A DNA stretch of 64,000 nucleotides. It comes from Periplaneta americana. Lineage: Eukaryota; Arthropoda; Insecta; Blattodea; Blattidae. Made by a program: the position numbers and the translations under genes. Positions within the stretch are counted from its first letter, which is position 1. Every line of letters starts with the position of its first letter. The notes under the pieces were generated by a model, which saw only the letters and a list, made by a program, of their open reading frames with translations, ran no database searches and was not told the origin of the DNA. The stretch spans positions 100,691,001 through 100,755,000 of the forward strand of contig NC_091117.1 in assembly GCF_040183065.1 (NCBI RefSeq), in the 5' to 3' direction. Positions 11,050 to 22,440 of the stretch are shown here, in pieces.

Positions 11050-11206
11050 AATTGCTGTTACTTAGCATACCGTTTATCTGTGTACTGTGATTTCTCGTAA
11101 CCTTTTGGACAGACTTTTTTCTAATCCAATATTTTCCTATTCATTCAGAAAATATGTACAGTTCCACCAAAAAAAAAAAAAAAAAAATGAGACGACTCTT
11201 GGTCGT
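11050..11206 (+). repeat. Direct repeat with A-tract (copy 2)
   Basis: Same sequence as 8868-9006, with a longer A-run (about 19 A) before atgagacgactcttggtc. Confidence 0.5.
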
Positions 11207-11496
11207 CGAAAATTAAGTTCTACAGCGCAGTTCACGCGATATCGACGTAGCCAGGAAGACATATGGTCGTGCAAGCGTAGGCCTAATTTCATCCAAAATA
11301 CACACCAGTGCAAAATTTTATCAGTTATCTGTCTCTTTCTGATGTAGGTCTCTTTTTACGTCCTTAATTGATTACTTTTTATGAAAGTTTGAAATATATC
11401 GTGTAACACAAAAGTCATTCGCCAAAGTGAGAGAACAATATTAATTTTGAAATAACTTGCCGTGGGTGTATATTTGTCATTTCAAAAGGTCCAGCA
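11207..11496. other. Spacer before minisatellite
   Basis: No gene seen. A TAGGCCTA word occurs at about 11278. Confidence 0.5.
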
Positions 11497-13795
11497 AGGA
11501 ACATTGTAAGGACCAGAACAAAGACGACAAGGAGAAAGATCAGGACCATGATAACATATTACAAGAAACACGACAAACACCACGACAAGGGTTATGATAA
11601 ATACCACGAGATGATCCAAAGATAAGGATTACAAGGACCAGACCCAGGAAAAGGATTATTAAAAAGAGAACAAGGACGGCGATAAGTACAAAGATCAGAC
11701 CACGATAATATAATACGAGAAGAACCACGACAAACACCACGACAAGAATTACGATAAATATGACATAGACCACGATAAGGATTACGACAAGGACCAGGAC
11801 CACGGAAAGGACAATTAGAAAGACAACAAGAACAACGATAAGAACCACGACAAAGATACCAACCACCTTATAAGGACCATGAAAAAGACAAATATATTAA
11901 CGACAAGGACCACAATAAGGATCACGACATGAACCACGGTAAGGAAAATAAGAATGAGAACTTGGACCACGACAAGAAGCACGATATGGACTTACGACAG
12001 AGACCGCGGTAAGGATCACGACATGAAACACAAGCTTCAAAATAAGGATCACAGTAAGGACCTCAATTTGGACCACGATAAGGATCACGTCAAGGACTAC
12101 GATAATATTCGCGACAAGGGCGACGATAAGGATCACAACATGGAACAAGATAAGGATCACAACAAGGAAGGATAAGGTTCACGACAAGGAAGGATAAGGA
12201 TCACGACGTGAGCCGCGACAAGCACCATGACAAGGATCACGATAAGGACTCCGACATGGGCCACGATAAGGATCACAGATATGGACCACGATTAACACCA
12301 CGACAAAGATCACGATAAGGATAACGACATGGACAACGACAAAAAAGCAAGGATCACGGTAGGCACCACGACATGGATCATGATAATGACTTCGAAATTT
12401 ACCAAGATAACGATCATGACAAAAACAAGAAATGCCACTATAAATACCACTATACCAAAACAAGTGAACAATAAAGAACATTACAATGGCAACAAGCATT
12501 ATGATGAGGACCATGGAGAAAAGAACAAGAACCACTCTAACGGCTGCGATAAAGACAATATCACGATAAGAATCACGACATCGACCATGATAAACACCGC
12601 GACAACGATCACAATAAGGATTACAACATGGAGAATGATAAGTACCACAATAAGGATCACGTCAAAGACCACGACAGGACTGTGATAAGAACCAAGAAAG
12701 AGCAATGACATGACCACGAAAGAATGATAAAAATTATCGCTTCAAAGATAATAAGTACCACGAAAAGGACAAAGCAAAGACAATGATAACTATGTGGGCT
12801 ACGAAAAGCACTTTGTTAAGGATCACTGTAAGGACCACGACAATGATCACAAGGACGACTATGATGGAGGTCACAATGCCAGGATTGTGATAACTATGAA
12901 AACTACAAGGACCACAATAAGGACAAAGACAAGGACCACGATGAGGATCATGACATAAGTCACGACGAGCACCACGAGAATGATCATGAGAGGGACCACG
13001 ACATTGGGCCACGATAAGGATCACAAGGAACAGGATTGCGATAAGAACTATGAGATTGACTAAGACCACTATAGGACCACGACAAGCACCGCGATAATGA
13101 TCACGACAGGGACCACGACATGGGCCACTATAAGGATCAGGACAGGGACCACGACATGGCCCACGATAAGGGCCTTACAATGAGGAAAATGACAGAAAAA
13201 ATATGCCTAATAAGGACCATGACAAAAGCAGTAAGGAAGACGATAAGGGCTATTGCAATGCCAACAAGGACCACGATAAAGACAACGAAGATCACGATAA
13301 GGGATATGTCAAAGACAACAAGGACCACGACAAAAAGAATAAGGATCACAATGAGGACCATAACAAAGAAAACAAGGATCAATATAAGAAACGCAACATG
13401 GACAAAGACAAGGGCCACGATCATCATTAAGAAATGGACCATGATTAGGACAACGTTCACGATAAGGGTCACGACATGAACCACGAAAGGACCGAGACAA
13501 CTATAAGGATCATAACAAAGACAGCAAATGCCACGATAAGGATAATGATAAAGACAACAAGAACGATAAGAGCCATTGCAGTGACAAGGATCATGGTAAA
13601 GGCCTCAACAAAGATAACAAGGACCACAATAAGAAACATGAAAAAGACAACAGTGACCACGATAAGGACGGTGGCAGAAACAAGGATAATAAGATCTATG
13701 ACAACGATCACGATATGGACCACGACATGGATCAAGATAAGGATCACAAGTACCAAGACAAGGATCATAACAAGGACCACGATAAGGACCGTGAT
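11497..13795 (+). repeat. Degenerate 12-bp minisatellite, main array (GATAAGGACCAC type)
   Basis: About 2.3 kb of imperfect repeats. Units are built from ga(c/t)aaggac/tcac hexamer pairs, with variants such as gacatggaccac and gacaagcaccac. In one frame the unit would give repeated Asp-Lys-Asp-His. Stops are frequent and the register drifts, so I do not call a protein. Part of the array (11851-12065 and 12073-12797) is repeated in inverted orientation at 6440-9225. Confidence 0.5.
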
Positions 13796-14180
13796 TCACG
13801 TCGTGATACTTAAGCCTATCGTGGTTCTTGTCGTTGACTTTGTCATAGTCCTTATCGTGGTCATTGTTATCTTTGTCAGGGCCCTTATGCTGATCCTTGT
13901 TGTCTTTGTCTTGGTCCTTACTTTGGTCTTTGTCTTTGACATGGTCCTTATCGCGACGATTGTTGTCTTTGTTGTGGTCCTTACCATGGTCCTTATTTTT
14001 TTTGTCAGGGTCGTTATAGTGATCTTGTTCATTATCGTGATCGTTATCGTGGTTCATTTCGTGGTCCTTATCGCGATCTTTGTTGTGGTGTTTGTCGCAG
14101 CTCATGTTGTGATCCTTGTCATCCTCATCTTTGTCCTTGTCGTGGTGCTTGTTGTGTTTATCATGCTTCTACTATTGTCA
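13796..14180. repeat. Minisatellite in flipped orientation
   Basis: At about 13790-13810 (gtgattcacgtcgtgatact) the unit switches from gataaggaccac to its reverse complement gtggtccttatc and stays flipped to about 14180. This is a head-to-head junction of the array. Confidence 0.5.
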
Positions 14181-14198
14181 TTTCAAATAATAATAGTG

Positions 14199-14990
14199 TA
14201 ACTTTTGTTTAACAACAATATGTGACTTTTATTTCTAACTTTAATCACACACCCGTCAACAATGGGTATTCCAGTCAACATAGCAACACAGTAGTCGTTA
14301 TTGCACTCCACCGACTACAATGACAATTCACGTGTATTATTGAGAAGAACAACAATGTACTCCTAATTTCAACAATGTTTACAAAGCACTATGTACAAAA
14401 CAAAACTGTCAGTTCTCAGTTCACAGTTCGTTCGCTCACTCACTGAAGTTCACGGTAGTACATCGAACTCCAAGAATTCACTGCACTTCGAACCGAAGAC
14501 TTTCAGATACAGTTCACTGCACTCCGAACCCAAGACTTCCGGATACGCCGCACTCGCCTGAACGCTGCCTCAGTTGCGGACCTACTTAAGTTCACTGCAC
14601 GTTTAACTCAGGTTCACCACGCTCGAAGGCTTGGAGACTAGCTAGCCCTCTCACAGCTGACAAAATCACTAACCGACTGACTCGAACTCACGTCCGCCTT
14701 GCTCGCTGCCCAAGGCTGCCTCGCTCTCTCGCTACTGATTCAACTGACTCACTAACTCCTTGAAGGCTGCTCGCGCTATTATTTATTAAATTACACGTTC
14801 TCGATCGTTCTGTGTCACGAACTTTCTGCGCCTCCACAACACTCCAGACGTTTCCTTTACGTTCCTCCCCTTCACTCCGCGCCGGGCCCGTAGCTCTCTC
14901 CCTTGCCTTGTTGCGCTTCAACGTCTGCCGAAGCCCGAGCCCCTGCGTCCCGCGCCTCCCTCTCCGCCGGACGCGTGCGTAAGCTCCCGA
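14199..14990 (-). repeat. LTR-like sequence related to the solo LTR at 17640
   Basis: Its left end (tgtaacttttg), gcaacacagtagtcgttatt, gcactccaccgactacaatg and ctgtcagttctcagttca are shared with 17640-18050 in the same orientation. The right part diverges into GC-rich sequence (14820-14990) and a matching TGTGACA end is not clear. I call it an old, partly replaced LTR. The minus-strand ORF at 14688-14921 here looks accidental. Confidence 0.5.
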
Positions 14991-16094
14991 GGCAATGAGA
15001 ATATTTTTTTTAATTTTTTTTTTAATGTTTAATATTGGTCGACCAGAAAACTTGCTATACAGACCACTGTTAAATTATGGAATATCACATGCAGAATATC
15101 ATGCTGAAGTTGGCTCCAAAGGCTCCTGTAATTAATTTAATTAATTAAACATTTTTGTGAATTATATGAACAAAATATGATGATTTTCTGTGTTAAATTA
15201 TGAAGAGTCGTCAGTAGCACTAAGAAGGATGTCTTGAGGGAGTTTCCTTTTATGTCGAAATGGCTGACAAGTTCTTGCTCCAATGTTATATGTCACAGCT
15301 CCAGGAACACCAGGAAGTTTGTTGAAGAAAGAAACGAGAATCTTCCAGCACGGTTGCCACAGCAGTTTTCCCCTTTGGCAAGTGACTATTGTTTCACACG
15401 GTAGGTGATGTCGTCCTCAAAGCGGGGTCTTAAGATGCTGTACGGCAGCTTGACCAATCACAGGTTTACTCAGGGCATTTTCTACCTAGCGCCATGTAAC
15501 TAATTTTGAGATGAGCTATACTATAGTAGAGAAGGCAAGACCTGTCGTGTGACTTTACCAACTTTACCATGTACCATGGCTACAACACCAATGAATATAG
15601 AGGGGGAATATAGATGGACTTTCGTGTCAGTAGATTAGTATAATATTAACTATCATGAAACAAACAAGCTGTCACACAGCTCACATGCCATATCTCACCT
15701 CCTCATCTATATAGTACAGAAATTGGTACAATAACATTATAATCTTACAAGATTGTGACTTATTCCACATCTTAAAACTTCAATGCTAATGTAAGACTTA
15801 TAAATGAAATGAAATGAAAAACTTGATTGAAAGCCTTCTCGAGGAGGGGAATTCAGCACTCTCACTCGCACGTTTCCCCTCTTGGAACATCTTCCTAAAT
15901 GGTCCGGGCTATGGCATTCTTTGTCAGTATTTTGAATGGTAACTTGCCTGCGATGAGACTAAAATCTGGATAAATGTCTGTCTCTCCATCTTGTCTCGGT
16001 GGCTGATGCGTTTAATATTTAAAGGTAGCTATTTAAAATCAATTTCTTAATGCTTGTTGTTAAAGAATTTTACATTTTTCAATTTCATTGTAAT

Positions 16095-16102
<8 letters not shown>
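14991..16102. other. Unassigned region
   Basis: T-runs at 15003-15025, then about 1 kb without a recognisable gene. The segment 15230-15540 has moderate GC and could be an old transposon remnant on the minus strand, but I could not identify it. Confidence 0.5.

Positions 16103-16166
<64 letters not shown>
16103..16166. repeat. (TA)n microsatellite
   Basis: About 32 uninterrupted TA units, flanked on the right by a SINE end. Confidence 0.5.
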
Positions 16167-16169
<3 letters not shown>

Positions 16170-16189
16170 TTTGCATTGTAAAATTTAAA

Positions 16190-16400
16190 TTTAATGTTTT
16201 ATTTAACGACGCTCGCAACTGCCGAAGTTATATCAGCGTCGCCGGTGTGCCGGAATTTTGTTCCGCAGAGGTCCTTTTACATGTCAGTAAATCTGCTGAC
16301 ATGAGCCTGTTGCGTTTAAGCTCACTTAAATACTATCGATCTGGGCCGGGATTGGGCACAGAAGGCCAGCACTATACCGACTGCGCCACCCACTATAATT
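16190..16400 (-). repeat. tRNA-derived SINE
   Basis: Reading the minus strand: tRNA-like head at about 16400-16330 (gcgcagtcggtatagtgctg), then a body with cttaaatgc-type words, cagcagatttactgacatg and ccggcacaccggcgacgctg, ending gcgtcgttaaataaaac near 16200. Same family as 58403-58622. A (TA)n tract follows the tail. Confidence 0.5.
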
Positions 16401-16524
16401 GCATTCATTAGATTAACGTTTATAATATTATAATTTGTAATTTTGTATTGTTTGTGATCATTAATGCTTAATCTCAGGATTCTGTAAGACCCTATTTCTA
16501 CGTTATTCAGGCAAAGAAAAAAAA

Positions 16525-16610
16525 GTTAATGCAGACCAAGAATCGAACCCGCGTTCTTCTGCATAGTACTGTACAACACACAGAAGACTTAGCGTCTGAG
16601 CTAATGAAAC
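16525..16610 (-). repeat. tRNA-like sequence (SINE head)
   Basis: The minus strand has TTAGCTCAGACGCTAAG (A box) and GCGGGTTCGATTCTTGG (B box) about 45 bp apart. Arm pairing is too poor for a functional tRNA. Confidence 0.5.
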
Positions 16611-17139
16611 AATACGAAAGATTTATTTCTACGCGAGTATCGATCTAGTCATGAAGGTTCAAATGTTGATTTCACTACACGATTTATGTATATATTTATC
16701 TATTATTTACGTCATATGACCATATTTTTTGCAGTTTTTAAAGTGCATTTCGGAAAGATGTTAGCAACAAACCAAATAGCCTGAATTTAAGTAACTCAAA
16801 TATTCGTTATCTTGTGTATCAGTGCTCTGGTCTCCGGTCATGTGCAGTGTCTAACATCTGAAACTTTGGCCTAAGAATATTCCATCGTCTCATTTTTTTT
16901 TAAAGGAACTGTACATAAGTATTATATTAATTTTATTGATATATACTGGGCTTCATTTTATGTAATTACAGAAATTTTCATTTAGGGCCTACTCAAAATT
17001 TCCGATTTGAATTTATAGGTATCCTTCTCGAATATTTTTATAAGGCCCAGTACAGACACGAGTAATGTAACTCGTAATGCAACGTATAAAATAATGGTAA
17101 TCGTTCCTTTGAAAGTTACTGCGACGCGTAAAGGTACGA
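16611..17139. other. Spacer
   Basis: AT-rich; no gene or named repeat seen. Confidence 0.5.
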
Positions 17140-17280
17140 GGGTTATTAGGAAAGTTTATAGCCTGACATAGACATTAAACTAAGATTATTTTCAAACAGT
17201 ATTTATTTCTCAACATAATCCTCCCTGAGATTGACACACTTGGTCCACCGGTGCTGCAATACTGATATAGGCCTACCTTC
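17140..17280 (-). pseudogene. mariner 3' end with terminal repeat
   Basis: On the minus strand the end of a mariner transposase reads QHRWTKCVNLREDYVEK and stop, followed by a non-coding end closing with ctttcctaataaccctcgta, the mariner-type terminal repeat. It is a separate copy from the element at 18803-21350. Confidence 0.5.
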
Positions 17281-17639
17281 CTTGTACACAGACTTCTTTT
17301 AGAATATAAAAATAAGGTAAGAGTAAGCAGAAGGGATTATGTGTCTTTTTCGATTAGCCGTTCCTTCCTTTCCTTTCACTACGACTGATAATCGAGTTTC
17401 TACTGTATTTATAATGGTTCATAGTTATTAGTCCATTCGATTTTAGCAAGGAATTTAAATAAATAGAACAAACTATTATTGAAATATTAAACAACTAAAA
17501 TTCAAACATGCAAATAAATTCTCTACTAAAATATGAGTTTATATTTTCAGCTTGCATTTCTACTGTCCATATAAGTTTCGAATAGAATGAAGTGGAAAAA
17601 TCTTTGGAAAAGTCCTCTATCCTTCTGCAGTTAATATAT
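17281..17639. other. Spacer
   Basis: AT-rich; nothing recognised. Confidence 0.5.
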
Positions 17640-18404
17640 TGTAACTTTTTAAAACAAAACAATAATGTAATTTTATTCTCACACCAATAATAATCACTTT
17701 CTACAATTTAATTCTGCTCCCGTCAACACTGGGATTTCCACTGCACACAGTAACACAGTATTCGTTATTGCACTCCACAGACGACAATGATAATTTACTT
17801 GGATTATTGAGAACAACAATGTACTGCTAATTTTAACTAATGTTCACAAAGCACTATTTACAAATCAGAACTGTCAGTTCTCAGTTCATAGTTCGTTTGT
17901 CTTGGTTAGTTCTTCTAGCTCAGTCACTCGAGTTCACAGTATCTCGAACCCCAGACCTTCAAAGACATTCCGCTTAACTTCGAACTCAGGGCCCCCAACT
18001 GCGGTCCACTGCACTCAAACTCAAGACTTTCGGCTCCCACAGTTACGGACACAACTCAAGTCGAACTCTGGTCTCGAAGCTGGCTTCACTGCTATACAAG
18101 GCTGGCTTGCTGTCCAACGATTACAACAACACTGACGCTAGTTCACTCGCGTGTCGTAATTTAAACCAAACCATAGCTACGAGAATGTTCGACGCTAGAG
18201 ATTTCCAAGGATGTCCAGAGATGGCACTCTCGAATTCTCTGGATTTCTTTCCTCTCTGCCGCGGTCGCTCTCTCCCCTCTCCTCTCCTCTCTACGCCACA
18301 GCACATGCCCCAGGTAGCAGATGCGCGCGCAACTTGCGGCGAACCACGGCCGACCTAGCCCTTCTTCTGCCGGTCGTGAGATCGAATCTCACGTGGCTGT
18401 CACA
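17640..18404 (-). mobile_element. Solo LTR of an LTR retrotransposon
   Basis: The 765-bp segment starts TGTAAC and ends GTCACA on the + strand. Read on the minus strand it therefore begins TGTGACAGCC and ends AGTTACA, with the TG...CA termini of an LTR. It is flanked by ATAT on both sides, a 4-bp target duplication (weak because the context is AT-rich). No gag or pol lies beside it. The GC-rich pyrimidine patch at 18240-18300 is within it. It ends 66 bp before exon 2. Confidence 0.5.
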
Positions 18405-18470
18405 ATATTATATTACCCTTTGGTTATTATATCATGTAACTTAGAGCCAACTCGTATTTATTTGTTTCAG

Positions 18471-18647
18471 GCTATTTTCAGATCGCGGAAACTTCTGTGT
18501 AGAAGAAGCGCAGTCATTTTCTCAAGAGATTTTAAGACTGAACGCCATAATAAATTCTTCTGAAGAATCTATTTTCAAGGAAATTAGTAATAACGAGCTC
18601 TCCATGATACAAGAAGGAAAAACAAAATTTAGTCCAATTTTAGAACA
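18471..18647 (+). CDS. CCDC180: CCDC180-like exon 2
   Basis: The acceptor tttgtttcag ends at 18470; the donor gtaagg starts at 18648. The 177-nt exon begins with 1 nt completing a Lys codon and ends with 2 nt. It reads LFSDRGNFCVEEAQSFSQEI, then a helical stretch to KTKFSPILEQ. It has no domain of its own and is rich in E, S and N, consistent with a coiled-coil rod. The join to exon 3 is in phase (CA|G gives Gln). It is tightly preceded by the solo LTR and followed after about 155 bp by a decayed mariner. Confidence 0.5.
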
Positions 18648-19104
18648 GTAAGGGATTCTTGTGTAATAAATTAATATGTTTTATTTAATGAGTAGTAATG
18701 CTTGAAAGCCTATTCATATAAATTCACTGTTATAATTATGATATAAGAACGAACAGAATTTTTAAATTGTAACAACAAAGAAAGCATACACTGGAAAAAT
18801 TTTCACACACTTGGTCCACCAGTGCTGCAATGCTGCTACACCGACTTGAACACAGATTCCTCGAGGTCTGCAGAAAAGCTCTCTGTTACTGCGATAACCT
18901 CTTCATTTGACTAAAATTTCTTCCCAGCCAAGTGATTTTTGAAAAAGAAAAAAAAAACTCTAAGGATGAGAGATTCGGTCAGGGTAGTGTGCGGCAACAA
19001 TTCGAACTGTAGTTCGACCGCGACTGCTATTGCAGACGTGTGATCAGGTATATTCTCATGATGAAACAACATTTTCTTCTCGGCCATACCCGGCCTCTTC
19101 GGCG

Positions 19105-19855
19105 AAGCGCCTATCGTCCCCGGTTTGTAACTAGACAACCCATCTCGTCCCAGGCTGAAATATGTTTCGTTAAACTAGGAACCCGTCTCGTTTCCAATTT
19201 CAATTTTCATGCATCGACTACTCGTATACACGACTGAGTGAAATGTTCACGGGGTAAACTAATTTTCATGCACAGACTATTGACAACCCTGCGAAAAGTG
19301 GCGATGTGTGGTTGTCAACGAGTTAGAAGAGAGAATCTCTCGTAGTAAATAATTATAAATTTAATATAGGCCTACACATACTATTGGCTTCAGGGGAGAC
19401 AAATACCTGTTAAGTGTAACAGCATAAATGATCCTTTCAAACATTCGCTCCATATCCGCAAAAAGAAAAAAAAAAAAGAATTTATCAGAAAAGTACCTGG
19501 TCAAGTATAAGACTGGGGAATACTCACGCCTTCAATTTTCATGGTTAATATTGCATAATTATAGTTAAAATGAGACCTTGCTTACTTTTAAACATGCGAC
19601 TTTTGTTAATTTTCAAGTAATTTCATTATTTTATGGCATTTTTTTTTATAAAATGGACAATATTTTACTCATGAATGACAAAATTGTTAACCACACCAAG
19701 CTGCAAAATGGTTGTGCAGTCCCAAGTTTGCACACATCCGAGACGAGTTGGGCTATAGGATTAACGCTCCGAGAATTAGGTGGGAATGAGTTTTAACGCA
19801 TCAAAAATTATGTCTGAACGAGTCGGTCGATTCTGGGACGAGACGGGCTATGACC
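19105..19855. mobile_element. MITE-like insert in mariner
   Basis: About 750 bp interrupt the mariner coding sequence. The mariner-derived word ccggcctcttc occurs on both sides (about 19090-19100 and 19852-19862), which fits an 11-bp target duplication. Near the ends, cccatctcgtcccag and ctgggacgagacgggc form an inverted repeat. No transposase is seen. The class is uncertain; a Mutator-like MITE would fit the long duplication. Confidence 0.5.
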
Positions 19856-20264
19856 GGCCTCTTCTCGCGAATTTTCCCTTTCGGTTACTGAAGGAGATTT
19901 GTATGATATTCTCCGGTTATTGTTCTACCCTTTGTTAGATAGTAAATCATGATTACCCTTAGAATCCCAGAACACGAACGCCATGACTTTCTCAGCCGAT
20001 TGAACAGCTTTTACTTTCTTTGCAAGCAGAGAATCACTGTGCTTCCATTGTTGCGATTGCTGTTTCGTCTCTGCTATGTAGTAGTGGATCAGTGTTTCAT
20101 CAGTGGTCACAAACCGCCTAAAAATTTCGCGTATTTTTCTCGATCGAGCTAGACAGTCTTTCGAAATTTGACATCGAACGTGCTTTTTTTCTGGTGTTAA
20201 CAAACGCGGAACCCACCTTGCGGAGACCTTGGACATGACCAAGACATTGACTAACAAGCAAACA

Positions 20265-20869
20265 TTCTGATAGGGGCAGATAAAAAAGTTATTTTTTTTT
20301 CTTTCACCATGTTAATAATGTCAAAAGAAGTGCTTACACAAATTTTGGCTACTCGACCGCAATTATGAGGGCCGTAAAAAAATAAATTCGCCAGGGGCCG
20401 TTATCTGAAACAAAACACAATTTCATTGGAAAAAATTATTGGAACAGACACAGCAAATGTTGAGCTATTTTTCAACATATTCCCAACCGGAATTGAGACA
20501 TTTTTCATACCATGGGATCGACAGAGAGGTGCAGACGGCTGTCAATTGCAGGTTCCGATCCAAGACGGCAGACTTCTACGACACAAGAATACAACAATTG
20601 ATCCCATGATATGACAAATGTCTCAATTCCAGTGGGGGATATGTTCACAACAGCACAACAATTGCTTTATCTGTTTCAATAAATCTTTCCATATAATTGT
20701 GCCTTTTTCTGTAAATGGCCCTAGGAAAAATCACTTCCTGGATGGCCTCGTAATTGCGGTTGAGTGGCCAAAATTTGTAGGCCTATAAGCATTTCTTTTG
20801 ACATTATTAACATGGTGGAAGAAAAAAAATAACTTTTTTATCTGCCCCCATCGGAATGTTTGCTTGTAA
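20265..20869. mobile_element. MITE with long terminal inverted repeats
   Basis: A left arm of about 110 bp (acaagcaaacattctgatag, then taataatgtcaaaagaagtg) is matched by the reverse complement at 20740-20869. The element is about 605 bp, flanked by TAA or TA. It is inserted in the mariner between the DNA-binding and catalytic halves. No coding sequence. Confidence 0.5.
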
Positions 20870-21350
20870 GATGTGGTGCACCCATTCAGTTGAGATAAGC
20901 ACAACCTCGCTAATAGCCCGCACTTTCAGTTGACGGTCATTCAAAGACATACAATTTTTCTACAATTTCATTTGTTGCTGTTGCTGGACTTCACTGCGTG
21001 GGTCGTCTTCCACACCCTCTCGGTCATGTTTCAATAGTGCCGCTCATTTTTTCACAGTCGAAAACGTTGGAGCTGATTCCTCCAGTGTAACATCCATATC
21101 TGCTTTAATTTCTGTTGGACTCATTCCCTATTTTACGTAATATTTGACAGCACGGAGCTCGATATTTTCCATTTTTGCCAATCTGTTCGGCGCACTAAAT
21201 TCAAAATTAAATTATAAAAATGTAGTCAACAGAAAATTATGATTTTTCGTTCTTGAACTAATGTAAAATGACCGCTAACAATGGCAGCATTGATGCCAAG
21301 TTTTCAGTGCCAACTATATGTTAGGCCACGAACTTTTCAAATGCACCTCG

Positions 21351-22009
21351 TAAACTCAGATGTTATTCTTCATAAATTGTTTTCTTTTTTTCTTGTTTTA
21401 ATTTTGATATACTTTCTCATTTATTTTCTTTTTTGTGTGTAACCATATATCTATAATATTTTCCCTTGCTTCTTCCGTCTCCTGTAGTTGATTCATGTGT
21501 TTTCTTTTTTCTTTAATTTTCACTTGAAGTTCCATTTAGATCTTGATTTCATGAGATAAGTAACTGAATTCGTGCATTATGATTTTCCATATCCATTGCA
21601 CGTTCCTACTGTAATACTTGAAGAGCATAACATAATGAAAAAGTTAATTATATTATTAATTAGGACGTTGAGGTGTTTGATTAGTTCCATAAGTTTAGAA
21701 AAAAAATTCAATTCTTAATTGTGCTTACTTTTGATCCGGCAAGCTTTCATTTGCCTTGAAACATAGTGCACGTAGTATAAGAGAAATCTACCCATTTCTC
21801 ATTCTCTTTTATGCATTTTCTCACAGTTAGGGACTTTCTCCTTAACTTAAGTACCTAATTTAGGAGCCCTATGGAAGCCACATCAGTTTGAACAAATTGT
21901 ATTCAAACAGAATGGAGTGAATCTAATTGGCCGATGACATTTTTTATTGTCACAGGAAACTAAAGAATTTTCAAAAATTTCCTCTAAAGATGAACACTAA
22001 TTTTTCTTA
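21351..22009. other. Intronic spacer
   Basis: T-rich and AT-rich sequence. No gene or named repeat seen. Confidence 0.5.
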
Positions 22010-22330
22010 GAGTTACTTCACCCAAACTATTACCTCACTTCATTATTTGGCTTTACATTACCTCACCTCACATCACTTCATCAAACGTTGTGTGACCTCA
22101 TCTAATCCCAGATGACGTAACGTGAATTGATGTGACATATTCTCACCCCATCTCATCTGTGGCGACGTGAATTAAAGTTAATTGATATCACCTAATGTGA
22201 CACGATATGAATTGACGTGACATAATCCTACCACGTTTCTCCTTACTTGGTGTGAATTGAAGTGATATGACGTCATATCATCTCATCCTATGTCATGTGA
22301 ATTGCCGTGAGACGACCTCACCTCACAACC
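22010..22330. repeat. Degenerate minisatellite with TGACGT/CACCTCA words
   Basis: About 320 bp with many imperfect repeats of (a)cctcac, tcatctcatc, gacgtgaatt and gatgtgacat, often spaced 20 to 40 bp, ending about 110 bp before exon 3. Palindromes such as tgacgtcata occur (about 22268). It is too diverged to define one unit by eye. Confidence 0.5.
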
Positions 22331-22440
22331 CATCATGATTACCTCCTCCTACATAGCATATGATTTGTTGAGCTAATAAATGAATGTTTGTGCAGCATAT
22401 CCCAATGCTCGAATAACTTCAAATAATGTCTTACTCTCAG

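Larger units (their letters stand above)
18803..21350 (-). mobile_element. mariner transposon, degraded, with two internal insertions
   Basis: On the minus strand the transposase can be followed from the terminal end near 21349 (cacgaacttttcaaatgcac on + strand): ENIELRAVKYYVK, KADMDVTLEESAPTFSTVKK (about 21180-21030), then an insert, then KVSARWVPRLL and VTTDETLIHYY (20235-19930), then a second insert, then FHHENIPDHTSAIAVAVE and KNHLAGKKF (about 19090-18900), ending near WWTKCV. WVPRLL, the TDET aspartate and the HHENxPxHTS segment are mariner signatures, but the second aspartate is lost (usual HxDNAPAH). Stops and shifts make it dead. The 3' terminal repeat is missing. Confidence 0.5.

Noticed and set aside
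11540..14201. Many overlapping ORFs of 60 to 240 codons on both strands
   Set aside because: They all lie in a 12-bp minisatellite. Its period is a multiple of 3, so several frames stay open by default; there is no domain and no consistent frame.
14688..14921. Minus-strand Arg/Glu-rich ORF of 77 codons
   Set aside because: It lies in GC-rich LTR-like sequence, has no domain, and GC-rich DNA has few stops.
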